A DNA stretch of 64,000 bases from Enhygromyxa salina. Lineage in GTDB: Bacteria > Myxococcota_A > Polyangia > Nannocystales > Nannocystaceae. Location of the stretch: assembly GCF_002994635.1 (NCBI RefSeq), contig NZ_PVNL01000111.1, positions 90,131 to 154,130 of the forward strand, in the 5' to 3' direction. Positions 41,765 through 50,474 of the stretch are shown here, piece by piece. How positions within the stretch are numbered: the first letter of the stretch is position 1; every line of letters starts with the position of its first letter. A program made the translations under genes and the position numbers. The notes beneath the pieces are model-generated. The model saw only the letters and a program-made list of their open reading frames with translations. It was not told the origin of the DNA and searched no databases.

Positions 41765-43440
41765 ACCTCGCGCTCGGCATGTTCATGGGGGTGCTCGCGA
41801 CCGCGCCGCTCGAGGTCCACACGGCGACCCGCGACGTCCGCAGCTGCCGGGCGCTGGACCACGGCTACGCAGCCGCGACCGACGGTGGCCTGGTGTTCCT
41901 CGACGACGCGGGCAACAGTGCCGCGCCGCTGACCGCCCTGGACGGCCTGCCCGAGACCCGCAGCTACGTGGTCGAGCCGGTCGCGGGGCAGCCGGGTCGA
42001 GTCTGGGTCGGGACCGAGGGTGGGCTCGCGCGGGTCGAGCGAAGCGAGGCGGGCGCGCGCGTGGTCGAGGCCTTCACCAGCACCGCGCCGGTCCGCGCCG
42101 TGCTCGAGCACGGCGGGCGCACCTTCGTCGGTACCTGGGGCGCAGGGGTGCTCGAGCTCCGCGGCGGGCGGCTCCGGCCGACCCCGGGGCCCGACCTGGT
42201 CAAGGCCGATCGGATCACGGACCTCGTCGCGCACGGGGGCCACGTGGTCGTCGCGACCGCTGGCGCGGGCGCCTGGATCATCGGTGAGCACCCGCGGCCG
42301 GTCGAGGGGGTCGAGGGCGTGGTCTGGAGCCTGGCGGTCCACGAGGGCGCGCTCTATGCCGGGACCTTCGCGGGGGTGCGCAAGCTCGACGGCGCGGCCT
42401 CGATCACCGTCAGCGACCACGACGCCCGGGCGCTCGCCAGCGTCGGCGGCGAGCTGCTGATCGGCACCACCGGACAGGGGATCACGCCGCTCGGATCGCA
42501 GCTGCGAGTCGGGCCGCCCGTCAGCCACGTCCAGGGGTTCGATCAGGACCGCTGCGTGGCCAGCTCCGACGGGCTGTGGATCCGCGACGGCCAGCGCTGG
42601 GTCGCCGCTGCAGATCACGGCCTACCCTCGGGCGACATCACGGATCTGCTGCGCGTGGGTGATGAGCTGTACGCCGCGACCTTCGACAAGGGCGTGCTGG
42701 TCAACCGCGGCGGCGACTGGACGCCGATCGAAGATCCCGACCACGCCATCGATCCGCAGGTCAACGCGCTCGCGCCCGCGGGCAACGGCCGGGTCTGGGT
42801 TGCGACCGCGCGCGGGCTGCATCGCGTGGACAACGGACGAGTCGAGACCTGGACCAGCAAGCGCGGCCTGCCGAATTCCACGGTGTTGAGCCTGGCGGTG
42901 TCGAGCGCGGGGGAGCTGATCGTCGGGACCCACGCGGGCGTGGCGATCATCGACGCCAACGACGACGTGCGCGAGCTTGGGTCCCGCGCCCGGCGATGGG
43001 CGACCTGGGCGATCGCCGAGGCCCCCAACGGCGAGCTGTGGCTCGGCACCACGCAGGGGCTGATCCGCTGGAAGCTCGACGGCACCTGGGACCACCTGTC
43101 GATGCTGTCGGGCCACCTGAGCGACAACTGGGTGACCGCGCTGGTCTGGCAGGGCGACGCGCTCCACGTCGGCACCTACGCGAGCGGCGTCGACACGCTC
43201 ACGCCCAACGGCAACAGCTGGCAGGCGCAGGCGCTCGGCGGCGGGCGGGTCAACCCGGCCGGCCTGAGCGTGATCGACGGTGAGCTCCACGCCGCGACCA
43301 TGAAGGGCGCCCGCGTGCATCGTGGCGGGCGCTGGGTGGCGGGCGAGCTCGGCGTGTTCGAAGACGTGACGCGCGTGGTCGAGGACACGCGCGGGGTGTG
43401 GATCGGCAGCCGCCGCGGGCTGGTGCTGCGGGCCCGCTAG
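41761..43440 (+). CDS. Two-component-type propeller repeat protein, exported
   Basis: 559 aa. A short signal (GMFMGVLATA), then about a dozen Reg_prop-like blades (GRVWVGTEGGLARVE, LLIGTTGQGITPLG, GRVWVATARGLHRVDNG, GELWLGTTQGLIRWK, AGELIVGTHAGVAII). It lacks kinase or output domains, so it is a stand-alone propeller, probably a ligand sensor. The start overlaps the VIT-VWA stop by 4 nt. Confidence 0.85.
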   Translation: MNLALGMFMGVLATAPLEVHTATRDVRSCRALDHGYAAATDGGLVFLDDAGNSAAPLTALDGLPETRSYVVEPVAGQPGRVWVGTEGGLARVERSEAGARVVEAFTSTAPVRAVLEHGGRTFVGTWGAGVLELRGGRLRPTPGPDLVKADRITDLVAHGGHVVVATAGAGAWIIGEHPRPVEGVEGVVWSLAVHEGALYAGTFAGVRKLDGAASITVSDHDARALASVGGELLIGTTGQGITPLGSQLRVGPPVSHVQGFDQDRCVASSDGLWIRDGQRWVAAADHGLPSGDITDLLRVGDELYAATFDKGVLVNRGGDWTPIEDPDHAIDPQVNALAPAGNGRVWVATARGLHRVDNGRVETWTSKRGLPNSTVLSLAVSSAGELIVGTHAGVAIIDANDDVRELGSRARRWATWAIAEAPNGELWLGTTQGLIRWKLDGTWDHLSMLSGHLSDNWVTALVWQGDALHVGTYASGVDTLTPNGNSWQAQALGGGRVNPAGLSVIDGELHAATMKGARVHRGGRWVAGELGVFEDVTRVVEDTRGVWIGSRRGLVLRAR

Positions 43441-43453
43441 CTAGCGCTAGGGG

Positions 43454-44089
43454 TCAGGGATACGTGCACAGCCCGGTGTTGGGCTGCTGCGGGATCACCT
43501 TGCAGGTCGATCCGGTCGGGCAGTCCTCGGACTCCGGCGTGCAGATCAACGCACAGAAGTTTGGCACCGCGCCCATGGTTGCGATCGCGCAGGCGGGCGT
43601 GGTCCCGGGCGGACCGCTGGGGCACTCCTCGCTGTCGACGCAGGGCGCCGAGCAGAAGTCACCGTCGATCTTCTCGACGCTGAGCACCTCCGAGGGGGCC
43701 TCGCACTGCTCGGGATCGAAGGGGTCGCCGCTGCCTCCGGTGGTCGTCGAGGGATCACCCGTGGGATCGCCCGTCGGGTCGCCGGTCCCCCCGCCGAGCG
43801 AACACAGCCCGTCGTTTCCACAGGTCAGGCCTTCCGCGCACTCACCGTCGTTGCAGGGACAGTCGAAGCTGCCGAGCGGGCAGTCGGGGTCGGTGTCGGA
43901 GTCACCGTCGCCGTCACCGCTGTTGCCGCTGCTGCCCGACTCGTCACCGCCGCCATCACCGGTGGTGCCCTCCGTGTCATCCGCGACGCTCTCGGTCGAG
44001 CCGTCGTCGGGGTTGGAGTCGCACCCGATCGCGCCCACGGTCAGGGTCAGGATCACGCAGGCCACGAGACTGTAAGGCGTTCGCATCAT
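43454..44089 (-). CDS. Cys-rich lipoprotein with Gly/Asp-rich linker
   Basis: 211 aa from the ATG at 44089 with GGAG upstream. Lipobox TVGAIGC, linker rich in Gly/Asp/Ser/Thr with GDGDGDSD, a Cys-rich module (CPLGSFDCPCNDGECAEGLT), a TGDPTGDP repeat, and a C-terminal Cys module (CSAPCVDSEECPSG, FCALICTPESEDC). Typical of the lineage's secreted proteins. No catalytic domain. Confidence 0.75.
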   Translation of the reverse strand: MMRTPYSLVACVILTLTVGAIGCDSNPDDGSTESVADDTEGTTGDGGGDESGSSGNSGDGDGDSDTDPDCPLGSFDCPCNDGECAEGLTCGNDGLCSLGGGTGDPTGDPTGDPSTTTGGSGDPFDPEQCEAPSEVLSVEKIDGDFCSAPCVDSEECPSGPPGTTPACAIATMGAVPNFCALICTPESEDCPTGSTCKVIPQQPNTGLCTYP

Positions 44090-44175
44090 GTTGGCTCCGA
44101 AGAAAATCCAGGCAGATCTCCAACCAACTGTTACGTGAACAAGTGCCGCGAGGTCAAACGGTTGCCGCCAGCGGC

Positions 44176-45078
44176 TCAAAATAGCTCCTCCAGGACCAGC
44201 GCCAGGCGGACGCCGGCCTGTTGCAAGCGCTGCTCGGCGACCGGGAGGTTGCGCTGGTACCAGTCCTCGCCAAGCGCGTCACCCGAGCGGACCGGGGTCA
44301 TGCCGTCGGCGCGCAGGTAGCCGTTGGCGGCCGCGAACAGGCGCGACTCTTCGATCCAGTCGTACACCGAGCCCCGGCCCCAGCGCGCGATCATCTCGTC
44401 GGTGACGCGGGCGTCGAGCTCGGCCGCGTAGCGCTGCCAGTCCCAACCCTCGCGGGCCATCGTGATCGCGACGAAGCCCCCGTCCCAGACCGCGTGCAAG
44501 TTGGTCCGCTGCTTGGCCGGCGTGTACTCGAGCAAGCGCAGCTCGGCGATGTCGTTGCCGCCCTTGTCCTGGCTGTGGCCGGCATGCAGTGGTTGGTGCA
44601 CGTCGCCCACGAAGTGCAGCAAGAACCGCAGGGCCTCGGCCCGCTGCGCCCGCGAGGCTCGCTCGCTGCGAAGGATGTCCGCGTAGTAGGTGATGCCGGT
44701 CGCCACGCAGCCAGACTTCTCCAGGCACTGCGCCAGCACCTCGCGCGGGGTCGAGCGTGCGTCGACGTTGATGTAGTGGCTCGAGTAGGCGAACGCGAAG
44801 CTCGGATCGAGCTTGGCTTGTTGATCGGCCCAGGTCGCCGCGGTCGCCATCGTCGAGTACTCGGGCATGTCCGCGAGCAGCTCGTTGATCTGGGCAAGCG
44901 CCGACTTCGACAGGTTCCGCGCCGCGATCTCGCCAACGATGCGATGACCGTCGTCATGCCACGCGAGCGCGTCGCTCGGGGCCGCACCCACGACCGCGAC
45001 GCCAAGCAGGGCCGCGACACCGACCCGGCGCAACGTGGTCCAAGAGCAATTGAGTGGGCGGCGGCGGCGGCGAGCCAT
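44176..45078 (-). CDS. S1/P1-type zinc nuclease, secreted
   Basis: 300 aa from the ATG at 45078. Signal peptide ends at ALA, leaving Trp-His (WHDDGH) as the new N-terminus, as required for the tri-zinc site. Further ligands: ATWADQQ (Asp), SSHYINVD (His), FLLHFVGDVHQPLHAGHSQD and DKGGNDIAE. It cleaves single-stranded nucleic acids outside the cytoplasm, probably for nutrient use by a predator. Confidence 0.92.
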   Translation of the reverse strand: MARRRRRPLNCSWTTLRRVGVAALLGVAVVGAAPSDALAWHDDGHRIVGEIAARNLSKSALAQINELLADMPEYSTMATAATWADQQAKLDPSFAFAYSSHYINVDARSTPREVLAQCLEKSGCVATGITYYADILRSERASRAQRAEALRFLLHFVGDVHQPLHAGHSQDKGGNDIAELRLLEYTPAKQRTNLHAVWDGGFVAITMAREGWDWQRYAAELDARVTDEMIARWGRGSVYDWIEESRLFAAANGYLRADGMTPVRSGDALGEDWYQRNLPVAEQRLQQAGVRLALVLEELF

Positions 45079-45198
45079 CCCCAAGGCTAACAGCTCCCGC
45101 CGAGATCTCGGCGAGCCCACCACGCGCGCGGTCAGGGCCTGCCCAGACCACCGACCCTGCGTGGACGCGGCGCGAACGGACACGCGCGGCCGACCCCC

Positions 45199-45215
45199 GG
45201 TGACGGGGCGTCACC
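45199..45215. promoter_or_regulatory. Perfect inverted repeat GGTGACG-GGG-CGTCACC
   Basis: Seven-base arms with a 3-bp centre. The CGTCACC half recurs at 45394-45400 and near 23524-23530 upstream of the first LuxR locus (CGGGCGTCACCGT). A candidate binding site linked to the LuxR/Bro-N regulators. Confidence 0.4.
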
Positions 45216-45421
45216 GCTGGCCGCGACCGGTCGGTGCCCGTCCACGGTCGAGTGATCACCCGTGACATGGGTTCGACCCCCAACCAGCTCTGGGGATCGG
45301 AGCCTCGCTACCACCCGTTCACGCGGGATCGAGGCCGATGGCGGGGTCGGTTCGGTCGCGAACGCGAACGGTTCGACCGTGCTTCGAACGGGGCGTCACC
45401 GTGATCCCAGCGTGGCGCCGT

Positions 45422-45437
45422 CGTCCCTGACGGTCAG
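45422..45437 (+). promoter_or_regulatory. Shared 16-bp motif upstream of the Bro-N/LuxR operon
   Basis: CGTCCCTGACGGTCAG, identical to 23380-23395 (minus) and in the same orientation relative to its operon. It lies 53 nt before the ATG at 45491 and contains the palindrome TGACGGTCA. Confidence 0.5.
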
Positions 45438-45490
45438 GTACCTCGCGCTTCATCGTGGGTTCGTTCGCTGCACAGCAGGAGCCCACCGAG

Positions 45491-46417
45491 ATGTTCGAGC
45501 ACGACCCACACGACCACCCGTCCGACGAGGCCTGGAATGAGGCGACCCGACCACCGACGGGGGTGAGCTTCATTGGCTCCTTCGAGGGGCGGGCGCTGAT
45601 CACCTGTGACTTCGACGGCAAGCCCTGCTGGCTCGCTGGGGAGGTCGCGGCGATCCTGGGGATCGGCGGCGCGTCGGAGCTCGCGCGTCGGCTTGCGATC
45701 GACTGGGCCGCCGAAGCCCGCCAGGGCGTGCACTGGGTCCGGATCGGCCAGCTCGAGCTCTCGGAGCTGCGCCTGGATCTGAGCGATCGCGGCGTGGTCA
45801 TGCCGTCGAGCCTGGCCGAGGCCAGCAGCACCTTGCTGTTGCTCGAGCCCGGCATCGCGCTGGTGGCCGCGCGCTGCAGCGCCGAGCAGCGACAGGCCAG
45901 CGTCAGTCGCCGCTTGCTCGCGCACCTGCGAGATCGCGTGATCCCAGACGTCGCCGCCATTCGTCGACCCAGCGGATCGCCGCTGCAGCGCGAGGCCGCG
46001 GCGATCGTTCGTGAGCGGATCGAGCTCGAGCGCCGACGCTGGGAGTACGACGCGCTCGCCGGCCTGTGCGACGCGCTCGCCGACCAGCACGAGATCGATC
46101 CCGAGGTCATCTGGGCCTACCGAGTGGTGGCCGCCGAGATCGCGCTGTGCGGTGAGCTGTGGCAGCTCAAGCCGATGATCGAGCCGGGCTGGCTGAGCCC
46201 CACGCAGATCGCTCGTCGGCACCTCGGCGTCACCGCGCAGCGGGTCGGCCAGGTCATCAGCTCGACCGGCCTGCGCGACAGCAAGGTTCACAGCAAAGCA
46301 GTCCTCAACAAGGCCGTCGGCCGAGATCGCGCCGTCGTCTCTCACCTGTATAGCCCGGCCGCGGTCGGGCTGATCGAGCGCGAGCTCAGAAGTCGAGGTT
46401 ATCGCCGTGTCGAATGA
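45491..46417 (+). CDS. Bro-N/antirepressor-like DNA-binding regulator
   Basis: 308 aa from the ATG at 45491 (a GTG at 45455 is possible). The N-terminal part (about 20-135) looks like a Bro-N domain: FEGRALITCDFDGKPCWLAG, EVAAILGIGGASELARRL, and a closing helix SVSRRLLAHLRDRVIPDVA. The C-terminal part (about 225-308) reads as a second DNA-binding module (GWLSPTQIARRHLGVTAQRV, GQVISSTGLR). Such proteins are common in phages; here it overlaps a LuxR gene by 11 bp, suggesting a domesticated regulator pair. Confidence 0.7.
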   Translation: MFEHDPHDHPSDEAWNEATRPPTGVSFIGSFEGRALITCDFDGKPCWLAGEVAAILGIGGASELARRLAIDWAAEARQGVHWVRIGQLELSELRLDLSDRGVVMPSSLAEASSTLLLLEPGIALVAARCSAEQRQASVSRRLLAHLRDRVIPDVAAIRRPSGSPLQREAAAIVRERIELERRRWEYDALAGLCDALADQHEIDPEVIWAYRVVAAEIALCGELWQLKPMIEPGWLSPTQIARRHLGVTAQRVGQVISSTGLRDSKVHSKAVLNKAVGRDRAVVSHLYSPAAVGLIERELRSRGYRRVE

Positions 46418-46937
46418 AATCACCGCAACCACCACCGCAACCACTCTCTCTACCGAAGTTCGTATTTGGGTCACCGATGACGAAGACGCCAACCGCGTGA
46501 GCGCGGTGCTCGAGGCGCTTGGCTACACTGTCTTGCGCGAGCTCGAGGAAGGCGACGGACCCTCGCGCCTGCGCTGGGCCGTCAACCGGCTCTCGCGTCG
46601 CCACAAGCTGACCGCGCGCGAGCAAGAGATCCTCGAGCGGGTGCTCGCGGGCCGCAACAACGAGGACATCAGCAAGGACCTCGAGATCAGCCGCGCGACC
46701 GTGAAGTGGCACATGCACAACATCTTCGCCAAGAGCAACACCGGAAACCGCGAGAGCCTGCTGCGGCAGGCCCTGCAGCTTGGTGCGAATCGCAGCGAAG
46801 GCGTCGCCGAGAGCGACGCGCCGGTCGTGCGTCAGGCCGAGCTGAAGACCGAGCCGCACACTGGGTCCAACCTGAAGATCGTCGAGCCGCGGCAGCCGAT
46901 CCCCGCCGCCGCGGTGCCCTCGAAGTCCTGGTTTTAG
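46407..46937 (+). CDS. LuxR-type HTH transcriptional regulator (paralogue 2)
   Basis: 176 aa. N-terminal domain EVRIWVTDDEDANRVSAVLEAL, GerE-type HTH (TAREQEILERVLAGRNNEDISK, ISRATVKWHMHNIFAKS) and a long tail ending PSKSWF. Highly similar to the regulator at 22730-23308 throughout the HTH and the N-terminal domain. No receiver Asp. Co-translated with the Bro-N-like gene, whose stop lies 11 bp into this gene. Confidence 0.9.
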   Translation: MSNEITATTTATTLSTEVRIWVTDDEDANRVSAVLEALGYTVLRELEEGDGPSRLRWAVNRLSRRHKLTAREQEILERVLAGRNNEDISKDLEISRATVKWHMHNIFAKSNTGNRESLLRQALQLGANRSEGVAESDAPVVRQAELKTEPHTGSNLKIVEPRQPIPAAAVPSKSWF

Positions 46938-47014
46938 CTTGCAACTATCACGCGCGGGCGGCCCTTGGTCGCCCGCGCTGCCACGTGGGGTAGAGGCTGG
47001 CGCAGGCACCCACT

Positions 47015-47875
47015 ATGCTCCGCCGCGTGTCGCCAGCCAGCGCCATCGAGCCAGAGCGGACGGCCGACGCTGCCCGCTATTTCTCGGCGCCCGGCGAGCA
47101 CCGCCTCGAGGCCCGACGGTTCTGGTGCGCCTCGCCGGGCGACGATCTGTTCGTGCTGCTGGCCTGGGGTCGGCTCGAGGCCGAGGACGCCGACGAGCTG
47201 GTCGACACCCTCGAGGCGTGCGCTCGCTGTGGGCCGCAGCGTCGACTTCAGCTGGTCGTTCTCAGCGACGTCACGGGTGTCAGCCCCCGCGCCATGACCC
47301 GCGTGATGCGGTACTACGCGACCCGGCCGAGCTATCTCGACGGGATCCACAAAGAGGCCGTGATCCGGGCCGAGGGCGTCGTCGCCATGCTCGCCGAGGG
47401 CTTCCACCGGGTCGTGCCGCTGCCGTTCGACGGTCGCGTGTTCACCGATGAACGCGAGGCGCTCGCGTGGCTGCGGCCGCAGCCTGTCGAGTGGTCGGCC
47501 GAGCGGTTGGCATGGTTGGCGAGGATCCGCGAGCAGCTGCGTGACCACGCCCGAGCCGCGGCTCCCGATCTCGAGCGCCTCGCCAAGCTGCTGGGCCAAG
47601 CCGGGGCCGGACTGACCCTCTCGCAGGCCGCCCGGCAGACCGGACAGAGCCCGCGCACGCTGCAGCGCCGACTCAGCCTCGCCGGCACCAATTTCGCTCG
47701 CGAGAAGCGCCGCGCGCTCGTGATCGCCGCGAAGCAGCTGCTGCGCGAGTCGGATCGCGACATCAAGGATATCGCGTTCGAGCTGGGCTTCGCCGCGCCG
47801 CAGCGCCTCACCGAGCTGTTCACGCGTGAGACCGGCCTGCCACCCGCGGCCTGGCGTGCGGCGCAGCGATCGTGA
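47015..47875 (+). CDS. AraC-family transcriptional regulator
   Basis: 286 aa. An unassigned N-terminal domain (about 20-165) that resembles STAS/SpoIIAA-like sensing folds (ADELVDTLEACARCGPQRRL) is followed by an AraC-type HTH (about 195-286): LTLSQAARQTGQSPRTLQRR, DIKDIAFELGFAAPQRLTEL, FTRETGLPPAAWR. 78 bp after the LuxR gene in the same direction. Confidence 0.88.
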   Translation: MLRRVSPASAIEPERTADAARYFSAPGEHRLEARRFWCASPGDDLFVLLAWGRLEAEDADELVDTLEACARCGPQRRLQLVVLSDVTGVSPRAMTRVMRYYATRPSYLDGIHKEAVIRAEGVVAMLAEGFHRVVPLPFDGRVFTDEREALAWLRPQPVEWSAERLAWLARIREQLRDHARAAAPDLERLAKLLGQAGAGLTLSQAARQTGQSPRTLQRRLSLAGTNFAREKRRALVIAAKQLLRESDRDIKDIAFELGFAAPQRLTELFTRETGLPPAAWRAAQRS

Positions 47876-47888
47876 GCGGCGGGAGAGC

Positions 47889-48974
47889 TCACTGCTTGAC
47901 GATCGTGAACACAGCGACGCCAGCGCTGCTGCCAGCGAACAACCGATCTGCGCTCGCGTCGAACGCCAACCCAGCGGCGCTGGTCGTGTCGAGCGTCGCC
48001 TCGGCGAGGTGCTGACCGGTCGCAGCGTCGTACACGTGGAGCCCTGCGCTGTAGCCCAGCGACGCGGCCCAGCGCCGATCACCGCTGACCGCGAGCGCCT
48101 TTTGGTCTTCGAGTCCCTCGGTGATCAGGACCACGGGCGAGGCCGCGAAGTCTGACCAGAGCTTGGCCTCGGCGTAGAGCAAGGTCCCACGCAGCGGTCC
48201 GCCCGACAGCGCGCGGACGTCGATCGGGTGGCTCACAGGTCCGTCCAGGTTCGGGAGCGTCCGCGAGGCGATCGAGAACTGACCGTCGTTCTCGAGCACG
48301 TGAACTCGATCGCCGTCGAAGCCCAGGCCCGACGGGCTGACCATCGCGGCCGTCGCCGTGACCGAGCCGCTCTCGAATCCGACGGTCGCCACGGCGTCGG
48401 TCGTCGTTCGCACCAGCGTCTCTCCGTCGGCGGACACGGTCAGGTACGAGCAGCGATCCGGCAGCTCGTGAATCAGGCTGCCCGCGGCGTCGAACACCAG
48501 GCAGTGGCTGAAGGTCCCGATCGCAAACCCCTTCGCGCCCCACACCGCGGCGCTGGGCTCGAACAAGTCACCCGCGCCGATCGTGTGGACCAGCGTCGCG
48601 CTGGTGTTGGCGAGCGAGAACACGACGACACGGTTGGCGCCGAGCGCAGCGACGACCTGGTCCCCGGCGGGGCTCAACGCCAACGCAGCGACAGCGTGGT
48701 CGGGGCCCGCGTCGCTCAGTACTTGCTGGGGGATCAGCTCCGTGATCGTTGGGTCGTCGTCTGTGGTGCCGGAGTCGCCTTCGGTGGTGCCGGGGTCGCC
48801 GTCGGAGGTGCCGGAGGCGTCGCTGGTGGTGGGGTCAGTGGCTGTGGAGCCAGCGGTCGGGCCTGCGTCGGCGTCGGCGTCGGCGTCGATCACCAGGCAG
48901 GCGGAGCCGCTCGCCAGCGGGCCGGCACCGAGGAGGGCAAAGAGCGTGAGTCGCTGCGCGTGTGCGAGGGTCAT
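47889..48974 (-). CDS. WD40/YVTN-like propeller lipoprotein
   Basis: 361 aa. Signal with lipobox-like ASGSAC, an Asp/Ala and Thr/Ser/Gly linker (about 28-75), then seven-blade-type repeats (AVAALALSPAGDQVVAALGA, SYLTVSADGETLVRTT, AVSGDRRWAASLGYSAGLHV, AGLAFDASADRLFAGSSAG). Probably a surface propeller. No catalytic signature. 13 bp convergent with the AraC gene. Confidence 0.8.
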   Translation of the reverse strand: MTLAHAQRLTLFALLGAGPLASGSACLVIDADADADAGPTAGSTATDPTTSDASGTSDGDPGTTEGDSGTTDDDPTITELIPQQVLSDAGPDHAVAALALSPAGDQVVAALGANRVVVFSLANTSATLVHTIGAGDLFEPSAAVWGAKGFAIGTFSHCLVFDAAGSLIHELPDRCSYLTVSADGETLVRTTTDAVATVGFESGSVTATAAMVSPSGLGFDGDRVHVLENDGQFSIASRTLPNLDGPVSHPIDVRALSGGPLRGTLLYAEAKLWSDFAASPVVLITEGLEDQKALAVSGDRRWAASLGYSAGLHVYDAATGQHLAEATLDTTSAAGLAFDASADRLFAGSSAGVAVFTIVKQ

Positions 48975-49133
48975 CGCGCCGGACCATGCGGGCGAGGCTG
49001 TCGGTTGGCCATGGCTTGGCGCGAACGCGGATCCGATTGGCGCGCATCCGTCATCACCAGGGCGGAGCTCGCGGTGGTGCTACCCATGGAGGGCATAGAG
49101 GCGTCGCCGAACGGCTGCTATGCTCGCGGCGAC

Positions 49134-50474
49134 ATGCTCACCCGCCTCGAAGTCGACGGCTTCAAGTCCCTGCGCGACTTTTCCGTCGATCTAGAGCCGT
49201 TCACCGTGTTTCTCGGGCCCAACGGTGCTGGGAAGTCAAACATCCTCGAGGCGCTGTCGCTGCTGTCGCGCCTGGCGACGATGCCGATCGTCGACGCGTT
49301 CAAGGGCGGCCGCGGTCTCCCGGGGGATCAGTTCTCGCGCTACGTCGATGAGCGGAGCCACCAAATTCGCTTCGCCGCGGAGTTCTTGTTGTTCGGGAGC
49401 TACGCCAAGTCCACAGGCTTCGCACCGCACCCGCGGGGACGATTTCGCTACGAGCTCGTCATCGCGCGGGAGACCCGGGCGTCGGGCACCGAGCACTTGA
49501 GCGCGAGCCACGAGCTGCTCCGGACGATGACGAGCGCCGAGGACACCTGGGTCGTGGCACACCCCGAGTTCGCCGAGCTGGTGAAGCCGAGCGATGAGGC
49601 CGAGAATCAGTTCACCGTCGATCGCTCCCAGGTGACGCTGATCCCCCAGATATGGCCAGAGAAGCTGCGCCCAGACCCCCGCCGCACGCTGCTCGGCCGC
49701 GACGAGCTGCAGTCGAATCAGTCCGCGAGCGTTCACCTGGTCGCCGACAACCTCGCGGCGTGTCAGTGGCTCCGTCTCGACCTCGCTCACCTCGCTAGCA
49801 CCAGCGATCGAGTCGACACCGACGGCCTGCGTCCCGATGGCTCCAACCTCCCCACGGTGCTCGCCGATCTCCCCCCGCCCCTGCTCGGGGAGATCCGCGC
49901 CAGCCTCGTCGCGCTCGTACCCGGGCTCTCCTCGGTGTCCGTGGTTCCTGCTCAGGAGGCGCTGAGCCTCGAGTTCGAGCTTTCTGGGGGGGAGCGGGTC
50001 CCGGGGCGCCTGGCCTCGGACGGGACCTTGCGCCTGCTCGCGCTGCTGACCGCCCTGCGGCTCGAGCAACGCCCCGCCCTCATTGGGATCGAGGAGCCCG
50101 AGAACGGCATCTTCCCCGGCCGGCTCAGCGTGCTCGTGGAGCTCCTGCGCCAGGAGGCCGGACGCAAGCTGCACGAGGAGCCCGGATTCGCCGACGCGCG
50201 CCTCGCAGGCAGCGGCGGTGCCGAGTTCGGTAATTTGATGAGCGACTTTCTCCCGCCGCAGATCTTGCTCACGACCCACTCGCCGCTGTTGCTCGCAATG
50301 TTGCGCGAGCACCCGGAGCACCTGCGCTTCGTCGACACCGTGCACCGCGACAGGCGTCGGGTCACTCGCGTCCGCAAGGTAGGCTCGGTCAGCGCCGATC
50401 GTCGGCACCTCGTGGTCTCGCCCCGAGAGATCGACGAGCTCATGAACACCGTCAAGAGCGGAGGTCCCCCATGA
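49134..50474 (+). CDS. OLD-like AAA (AAA_21) ATPase of a putative defence pair
   Basis: 446 aa. SMC/RecF-like start FKSLRDFSVDLEPFTVFLGP with Walker A GPNGAGKSN (28-36), ABC-like signature ASDGTLRLLALLTAL, Walker B ALIGIEEPENG and the switch His in LLTTHSPLLL. This is the ATPase type used in OLD, Gabija and PARIS systems. The stop overlaps the DUF4276 start by 4 nt (ATGA). Probably binds ATP and senses phage components, releasing the partner nuclease (inference from analogous systems). Confidence 0.88.
   Translation: MLTRLEVDGFKSLRDFSVDLEPFTVFLGPNGAGKSNILEALSLLSRLATMPIVDAFKGGRGLPGDQFSRYVDERSHQIRFAAEFLLFGSYAKSTGFAPHPRGRFRYELVIARETRASGTEHLSASHELLRTMTSAEDTWVVAHPEFAELVKPSDEAENQFTVDRSQVTLIPQIWPEKLRPDPRRTLLGRDELQSNQSASVHLVADNLAACQWLRLDLAHLASTSDRVDTDGLRPDGSNLPTVLADLPPPLLGEIRASLVALVPGLSSVSVVPAQEALSLEFELSGGERVPGRLASDGTLRLLALLTALRLEQRPALIGIEEPENGIFPGRLSVLVELLRQEAGRKLHEEPGFADARLAGSGGAEFGNLMSDFLPPQILLTTHSPLLLAMLREHPEHLRFVDTVHRDRRRVTRVRKVGSVSADRRHLVVSPREIDELMNTVKSGGPP

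Larger units (their letters stand above)
45079..45490. other. 412-bp intergenic region with candidate operator sites
   Basis: No gene. It holds a perfect inverted repeat at 45199-45215, a repeat of its right half (GGGGCGTCACCG at 45390-45401) and the shared 16-mer at 45422-45437, all before the Bro-N-like gene. It is unusually rich in short palindromic and GTCACC-type words. Confidence 0.4.

Noticed and set aside
45260..45300. tRNA-like T-arm (GGGTTCGACCCCC)
   Set aside because: No matching anticodon, D arm or acceptor stem could be paired on either strand.
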